NCBI RefSeq assembly: GCF_003003055.1
Contig: NZ_PVTV01000016.1
Span: 148,330-212,329 of the forward strand
Source: Jezberella montanilacus
GTDB taxonomy: Bacteria > Pseudomonadota > Gammaproteobacteria > Burkholderiales > Burkholderiaceae_B
Direction: 5' to 3'
DNA: 64,000 nt
Shown: positions 59,755 to 64,000 of the stretch, piece after piece
How positions within the stretch are numbered: position 1 is the stretch's first letter
Layout of the letters: each line of letters opens with the position of its first letter
Made by a program: the position numbers and the translations under genes
Notes under the pieces: model-generated
The model's database searches: none
Seen by the model: only the letters and a program-made list of their open reading frames with translations
What the model was told of the DNA's origin: nothing

Positions 59755-60174
59755 ATGGCGACTACCCCTGAAGATGAGTCAGTTAGTCCAGAAGAAATGC
59801 TGGATTCAGGTTGGGATGACGCAATGCGTGAACAGTCGGAGGCTGCCGTGCCGGCTGCCGCTCGAACTGATGTTTTTGATGAGTTCGCGCCGGCTGCCAA
59901 GCAAACTGGCCAGAACGACATTGAATTTATTCTGGATATCCCGATACAACTTACGGTTGAGCTCGGTAGAACCAAAATGACGATCAAAAATCTGCTGCAA
60001 CTTGGTCAAGGCTCGATTGTTGAGTTAAACGGTATGGCAGGAGAACCCATGGATGTGATGGTTAACGGCTACATCGTCGCCCAGGGTGAGGTCGTGGTCG
60101 TCAATGATAAGTTCGGTATCCGTCTGACCGATATCATTACGCCAACAGAGCGTATTCGTAAACTCAACCGCTAA
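59755..60174 (+). CDS. fliN: Flagellar motor switch protein FliN
   Basis: A 139-residue protein. The first ~60 residues are an acidic Ala-rich extension; the SpoA domain follows (IPIQLTVELGRTKMTIKNLL, GSIVELNGMAGEPMDVMVNG and GEVVVVNDKFGIRLTDII). It joins FliM in the C-ring and helps docking of the export ATPase complex. The ATG follows the fliM stop directly. Confidence 0.95.
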   Translation: MATTPEDESVSPEEMLDSGWDDAMREQSEAAVPAAARTDVFDEFAPAAKQTGQNDIEFILDIPIQLTVELGRTKMTIKNLLQLGQGSIVELNGMAGEPMDVMVNGYIVAQGEVVVVNDKFGIRLTDIITPTERIRKLNR

Positions 60175-60179
60175 TTGCC

Positions 60180-60476
60180 ATGGATACTTTTCGCGCGACT
60201 GCAAGTCTGTGCCTTGTCCTGGTTTTGGTGTTGGCACTCGCCTGGGTGTTGAAGCGCGCCTATGGTAAAAAGCTGATCAACGGGAGCGTGGCGAAGATCG
60301 TCGGTGGCGTCAGCGTTGGTTCTCGCGAGAGAATTGTCGTGGTTGAAGTAGCAGGTCGTTGGTTAGTGGTCGGTGTTTCAGCAGGCCGGATGACGGCGAT
60401 TGCAGACCTTGAGCCCCAGACCTATGCACAGGCGGCTAAGTCCGCATCGAATTCTCAAATGGACCCCCTGTCATGA
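60180..60476 (+). CDS. fliO: Flagellar biosynthetic protein FliO
   Basis: A 98-residue bitopic protein with one membrane helix ([20 protein letters not shown]) and a small cytoplasmic domain ([31 protein letters not shown]). FliO helps FliP assemble into the export gate. It sits between fliN and fliP and overlaps the fliP start by 4 bases. Confidence 0.9.
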   Translation: MDTFRATASLCLVLVLVLALAWVLKRAYGKKLINGSVAKIVGGVSVGSRERIVVVEVAGRWLVVGVSAGRMTAIADLEPQTYAQAAKSASNSQMDPLS

Positions 60477-61225
60477 CCAAAACTGGCATGGCTCGTTGGC
60501 TCGGGCTCGCATTGCTTCTCAGTGTCAGTCTCGTGCATGCTCAAGACGCAGAGGGCCTGAATCTGATCAATTCTTCGACGACAGCGAATGGCGGTCAGAC
60601 TTACAGCTTGAGTGTGCGGACGTTGCTGCTCTTGTCGTCACTATCATTTTTACCAGCTGCACTAATGATGATGACAAGTTTTACGCGCATCATCATCGTG
60701 CTCTCATTGCTGCGTCAGACCATTGGTGCGCAGGGGGTCCCACCGAACCAGATCTTGCTGGGCTTGTCGCTGTTTTTGACCTTTTTTGTGATGCAGCCGG
60801 TGTTCGACAAAATCTATGTTGATGCTTACGAGCCATTTAGTGAAAATAAAATTACCATGACTGTAGCGTTGGACCGCGGTGTTCAACCACTGAAAGAGTT
60901 TATGCTCAGGCAGACGCGCCAGACCGATCTGGGGTTATTTATTAAATTGTCTCGTAATGACAAAATCCAGAAGCCAGAGGATGTTCCCTTAACGGTGTTG
61001 GTGCCAGCGTTTGTGACCAGCGAGCTGAAGACAGCCTTTCAAATCGGCTTTAGCATTTTCATCCCGTTTTTGATTATCGATATGGTGGTCGCTAGCGTCC
61101 TCATGTCAATGGGGATGATGATGGTGTCACCGTCCATTGTGGCCTTGCCGTTTAAATTGATGCTCTTTGTGCTGGTTGATGGCTGGACCTTATTAATCGG
61201 TTCGTTGGCTCAAAGCTTTTACTGA
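60473..61225 (+). CDS. fliP: Flagellar export gate protein FliP
   Basis: A 250-residue protein with a cleavable signal peptide (ending VHAQDA). Four membrane helices follow; the conserved pieces are [40 protein letters not shown] and the Met-rich plug [20 protein letters not shown]. Five FliP subunits line the gate with FliQ and FliR, encoded next. The ATG overlaps the fliO stop. Confidence 0.96.
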   Translation: MTKTGMARWLGLALLLSVSLVHAQDAEGLNLINSSTTANGGQTYSLSVRTLLLLSSLSFLPAALMMMTSFTRIIIVLSLLRQTIGAQGVPPNQILLGLSLFLTFFVMQPVFDKIYVDAYEPFSENKITMTVALDRGVQPLKEFMLRQTRQTDLGLFIKLSRNDKIQKPEDVPLTVLVPAFVTSELKTAFQIGFSIFIPFLIIDMVVASVLMSMGMMMVSPSIVALPFKLMLFVLVDGWTLLIGSLAQSFY

Positions 61226-61239
61226 GAGGACGCTGGCGA

Positions 61240-61509
61240 ATGAATCCTGAATCCGTCATGACCTTGGGCCGAGAGGGCATGCAGATCATGATTATGATTG
61301 CCGCCCCGATGCTGCTGGCTGCTCTGGTTGTAGGTTTGATCGTGAGCATATTTCAAGCGGCAACACAGATCAACGAGCAAACCTTGACGTTTATCCCCAA
61401 GCTGTTGACCGTGCTAGTGGTGCTTGTGATTGCCGGCCCCTGGATTTTGTCAGTTCTGACTGACTATATGCATCACGTGCTGACGCAGTTTCCTACCTTC
61501 TCTGAATAG
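61240..61509 (+). CDS. fliQ: Flagellar export gate protein FliQ
   Basis: An 89-residue protein with two membrane helices. The signature MIAAPMLLAALVVGLIVSIF then QAATQINEQTLTFIPKLLTV is typical. It lies 14 bases after fliP, with an AGAGGA-type site upstream. It forms the outer belt of the FliPQR gate. Confidence 0.96.
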   Translation: MNPESVMTLGREGMQIMIMIAAPMLLAALVVGLIVSIFQAATQINEQTLTFIPKLLTVLVVLVIAGPWILSVLTDYMHHVLTQFPTFSE

Positions 61510-61536
61510 CCGTAGTTCAAAAGAGCAGATCGGCCT

Positions 61537-62310
61537 ATGATTCAGCTAGATGGCGATATGCTTCAAATTTGGGTGTCAGGTCTGTTCGTGCCGTTGACGC
61601 GAATCCTGGCATTTATGGCCGCAGCGCCTTTGTTCAGTAATACTTCTATCGCGGCGCCCATCAAAATCGGCCTGGGCGTGTTAATTACGCTAATCATCGC
61701 CCCGACACTCGGTACGATAAAAGTCGACCTGTTCTCAACGACTGGCCTACTTGTATTAATTCAACAGATGCTGATCGGTACGGCCATGGGCTTTGTTATG
61801 CGCGTGGTCTTCAGCGCAATCGACATGTTTGGCCAAATGAGTGGCTTGAGCATGGGATTTGGTTTTGCCACGTTTTTTGACCCTGAATCCGCCGGTCAGA
61901 CGACGGTTATCAGCACGTTTTTGAGCCTGCTCACGACGCTGGTATTTTTACACCTTGACGGCCATTTGCTGATGATCTCTGTCTTGACAGAGAGCTTTGA
62001 GATTCTGCCGGTGCAATTGGGCCTTGGTGGCGTCAATGGCATGCAAATTGCCAAGTGGGGTGCGACAATTTTTAGCACCGGTTTGCAGCTGGCTTTGCCT
62101 ATCCTTGCTGCCATGCTGCTGACTAACATGGCGCTTGGGGTGTTGACACGGTCAGCCCCCCAGCTCAACATTTTTGGGATAGGCTTCCCGATTACCCTCG
62201 GTACTGGCTTGGTCATTTTGATGCTGCTTCTGCCGCCTATGGTTAAGCCACTACAGAAGTTATTCGATCAGAGCTTATCTGCAGCTCATATGATTCTGCG
62301 ACTCCCTTAG
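61537..62310 (+). CDS. fliR: Flagellar export gate protein FliR
   Basis: A 257-residue membrane protein with six to seven helices. The conserved blocks are LTRILAFMAAAPLFSNTSIA at the start, AIDMFGQMSGLSMGFGFATF in the middle and MALGVLTRSAPQLNIFGIGF then PITLGTGL near the end. It completes the gate with FliP and FliQ. No terminator is evident in the 71 bases before the convergent FliS-like gene. Confidence 0.96.
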   Translation: MIQLDGDMLQIWVSGLFVPLTRILAFMAAAPLFSNTSIAAPIKIGLGVLITLIIAPTLGTIKVDLFSTTGLLVLIQQMLIGTAMGFVMRVVFSAIDMFGQMSGLSMGFGFATFFDPESAGQTTVISTFLSLLTTLVFLHLDGHLLMISVLTESFEILPVQLGLGGVNGMQIAKWGATIFSTGLQLALPILAAMLLTNMALGVLTRSAPQLNIFGIGFPITLGTGLVILMLLLPPMVKPLQKLFDQSLSAAHMILRLP

Positions 62311-62381
62311 GGGTGTCGCAGTAATCTCACAAGCGTTTTCCGGCCACAGATTCTATCGTCAAATCAAGCAGTCAAGTTGCT

Positions 62382-62762
62382 TTAAGCTGGTGCGCCTGCG
62401 CCTTCAGTTTTTCTTTCGTAAGGCTTGAGAATTGTTTTAACTGACGCGATCACGATGGTGAGCATGTCGGTATTTAAAGTCTCGATCACACCATTGATGA
62501 TGCGGATATTTGTTGAATAGATGGATTTAAGAAGAGTGCGATGTTGCGAGTTGAGGCGCTCGTTAAGGTTTTCTTGAACCCACTGCAAACCGTCGCGCAC
62601 TTCAATCAAACGAACGTGCGTTGTGACTGGATCATACTGACCTGCCTGAATTCTGTTCAGAACCATAATCACTGACTCAAACCATCTTTTTTCAAACTCG
62701 GCGCCTTGCACGTGGTTTTGTACGGTGGTGTAGGCTTTTAAGCCATTGGCAGATGCGAACAT
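62382..62762 (-). CDS. Divergent FliS-like flagellin chaperone
   Basis: A 126-residue all-helical protein with AGGAG upstream of the ATG. It begins MFASANGLKAYTTVQNHVQG, close to the FliS opening with AY and VQ, but lacks the usual SPxxLVxMLYD segment, reading AEFEKRWFESVIMVLNRIQA instead. The latter half (IIETLNTD-like: GVIETLNTDMLTIVIASVKT) fits FliS helix 4. Its position between fliR and flagellin-family genes supports a flagellin-chaperone role, perhaps specific for the divergent flagellins here. The assignment is by pattern and context only. Confidence 0.65.
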   Translation of the reverse strand: MFASANGLKAYTTVQNHVQGAEFEKRWFESVIMVLNRIQAGQYDPVTTHVRLIEVRDGLQWVQENLNERLNSQHRTLLKSIYSTNIRIINGVIETLNTDMLTIVIASVKTILKPYERKTEGAGAPA

Positions 62763-62874
62763 AATTAACTCCTGTGGGTGCCCATGCGTTAATGATAGGT
62801 CGTTATAGCGCGATTCAATTTAAAGTTAACGACTGTTATTGCCTAGTATTAATAACGACTGAAAATCCAAAAAC

Positions 62875-63687
62875 TTAAGGTCGTAAGATATTTAAATTTG
62901 TATAGGCACTGCCCGTCAGCTGATTAATGATCTTATAGTCAGCTTCTTGTTCATTCAACAGAGTTGTCAGCTGCTTAGAAAGACCTGTTTTGTCGATCGC
63001 TTGCATGGAAGTAAGGGTATTGTTGGTAGTCGTTAATTGTTTGCCAGCCGTGGTGTTCAGCTTGGTCAGAGTCTTGGCTGAGGTCGAAAGGTCTTGTTGA
63101 CCGTTGTTAACCGCAGACATTGCCGCCCTGATGCCATCAATCGCTTGTTGGGCGTGTTTGGGGCTGTCCACCGCCGCGTTCGCAAGCACGCCACCGCTGA
63201 CCATCGCAAGGACATTAACGGGGTAAACGGTCGTGGTTGATTTCGGATCTTTTTTATCAATGCCAGTCGTGACGTTTAACACGGCCGTGCCACTTAGTAA
63301 ATTCACGCCATTTGTACGCGACTTGCTGGCGTATTTTTCCAGTTCTAGAATTTTTGCCTGAAACTGTTGATTAAACACGGTTGCATCTGAGCTACCCAAA
63401 GTCGGGTCGTTCGCTTTATTGGCGAGTAGTTGCATATCCTGCAAGACCGACGTGATCTTGGTTAACGCTGATTTGGCCGCTGTAATCACCTGTTGTGCTG
63501 ATGCGATGCTTGTCTGCACCTTACCGTAAGACGTCGCGTCGTTTGAAAGCTTGGTAACCGTTGCTTTTTCAGTGGTAGATAGTGTTTTAGTGCCAGCGGC
63601 TAATACCGTTTGAATGCTCGTGATCTGCCCCTGCAGCTTGTTTGCAGCGAGTTCGAAAGGCACAGCGGTAACAAGTGGAGAAGTCAT
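62875..63687 (-). CDS. Short divergent flagellin-family protein
   Basis: A 270-residue protein. The N-terminal D0 sequence of flagellin (INTNxxSLxA type) is missing; the chain opens MTSPLVTAVPFELAANKLQG. A D1-like helix (SALTKITSVLQDMQLLANKA) and LEKYASKSRTNGVNLLSG match flagellin. The C-terminal part (LTSMQAIDKTGLSKQLTTLL then NEQEADYKIINQLTGSAY) aligns with the tail of the next gene, so the two are paralogues. It may be a minor filament subunit, a secreted flagellin-like protein or a decaying copy. No strong ribosome-binding site precedes the ATG. Confidence 0.72.
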   Translation of the reverse strand: MTSPLVTAVPFELAANKLQGQITSIQTVLAAGTKTLSTTEKATVTKLSNDATSYGKVQTSIASAQQVITAAKSALTKITSVLQDMQLLANKANDPTLGSSDATVFNQQFQAKILELEKYASKSRTNGVNLLSGTAVLNVTTGIDKKDPKSTTTVYPVNVLAMVSGGVLANAAVDSPKHAQQAIDGIRAAMSAVNNGQQDLSTSAKTLTKLNTTAGKQLTTTNNTLTSMQAIDKTGLSKQLTTLLNEQEADYKIINQLTGSAYTNLNILRP

Positions 63688-63778
63688 TGCTTGGTGTTCA
63701 CTTTAAGTAGCCATCACCGAACATACAGTAATGATTATACGAATAAATAAACAAATAAATACATATTCTGTTAGTGGA

Positions 63779-63807
63779 GGCGGTGATCAAACTGCGTGAG
63801 CACCGCC
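63779..63807. terminator. Hairpin between two flagellin-family genes
   Basis: GGCGGTG (63779-63785) and CACCGCC (63801-63807) form a perfect 7-base stem with a 15-base loop, 29 bases after the stop of the flagellin gene at 63836. No T-run follows on the minus strand, so it is a weak terminator or an RNA 3'-end stabiliser. Confidence 0.45.
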
Positions 63808-63835
63808 CGATTGCATTCAAGTATCGTTTAGTATA

Positions 63836-64000
63836 TCAACGGAAGAGTGTGAGCACAGCCTGAGCGGCGGTGTTCATCTGCGAGACCAGGTAGTAGTCAA
63901 CCGACTGTTGGTTGTTTAACTGTTGCAACTGAGCTTGCAGGGCGGTTTGATCGACGGCTTGGAGCGAGTTGACCGTGGCTTGCAAGTTGGTGCCTAAGGA
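63836..64000 (-). CDS. Flagellin-family protein, C-terminal 54 residues only
   Basis: The 3' end of a gene that continues past the window. The tail reads SLQAVDQTALQAQLQQLNNQ then QSVDYYLVSQMNTAAQAVLT and ends LFR, a flagellin C-terminal D0 helix with SQ and AQ in the usual places. It is clearly related to the short flagellin-like protein downstream on the same strand. Whether it is the main filament flagellin cannot be told from this part. Confidence 0.8.
   Translation of the reverse strand, partial: SLGTNLQATVNSLQAVDQTALQAQLQQLNNQQSVDYYLVSQMNTAAQAVLTLFR

Overview
The window reads as a chromosome segment of a betaproteobacterium of the order Burkholderiales (inference). It has tandem Bug/TctC-type periplasmic receptors, a DUF4936 gene, a compact fliE / fliFGHIJK / fliLMNOPQR flagellar locus of betaproteobacterial layout, a two-domain methylglyoxal-synthase-like protein and branched-chain-type ABC transporters beside acyl-CoA genes. 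No rRNA, convincing tRNA, CRISPR array or intact insertion sequence was seen. By eye the first ~4.8 kb has clearly more G+C-biased codon use than the rest, so positions ~4.8-7.5 kb look like a junction of transferred DNA or, possibly, an assembly join.

Layout. 1-5092: sulfate ABC transport operon (two substrate-binding proteins, CysT, CysW, CysA) ending in an ArsR regulator. 5093-7510: a gene-poor stretch, a carboxymuconolactone-decarboxylase-like exported protein and an RHH/Fic-Doc toxin-antitoxin pair, bracketed by two diverged copies of one short repeat. 7511-14870: a class III cyclase, a coiled-coil membrane protein, DUF5993-DsbB, a YHS protein, a DoxX-like protein and a tightly overlapping set hydrolase / DedA / ATP-grasp / DinB-like. 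14961-24043: a TetR-controlled catabolic island with acyl-CoA synthetase, SCP2-type thiolase, DUF35 protein and crotonase, followed by a complete Liv-type importer in which permease LivM and ATPase LivG are fused. 24142-29367: small unknown genes, an Ala-rich protein with an HTH partner, two near-duplicate Bug receptors, a collapsed GMC oxidoreductase pseudogene, a DUF4143 ATPase and DUF4936. 29462-43273: M23 peptidase, a dehydrogenase, an MgsA-like protein, three paralogous TPR/GT9-like glycosyltransferase genes, aminotransferase, DUF1028, an aspartate carbamoyltransferase carrying an N-terminal HTH domain, and an MFS carrier. 43333-48208: a signalling patch with a stand-alone kinase dimerisation-like mini protein plus NarL-type regulator, facing a hybrid histidine kinase plus HPt-receiver protein. 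48369-64000: flagellar genes from fliT through fliR with an HD-GYP gene between fliK and fliL, then a divergent FliS-like chaperone and two flagellin-family genes, the last cut by the window end.

How the parts may work together (inference). The catabolic island looks self-contained: importer, CoA activation, hydration and thiolytic or retro-aldol cleavage under one TetR. The signalling genes beside the flagellar locus and the HD-GYP gene inside it suggest control of motility by phosphorelay and cyclic-di-GMP. The TPR-glycosyltransferases are candidates for flagellin or surface glycosylation. The most distinctive items are the HTH-ATCase fusion, the hydrolase/DedA/ATP-grasp/DinB set, the stand-alone DHp-like mini gene, the sulfate-binding paralogue that has lost sulfate ligands and the collapsed GMC pseudogene.
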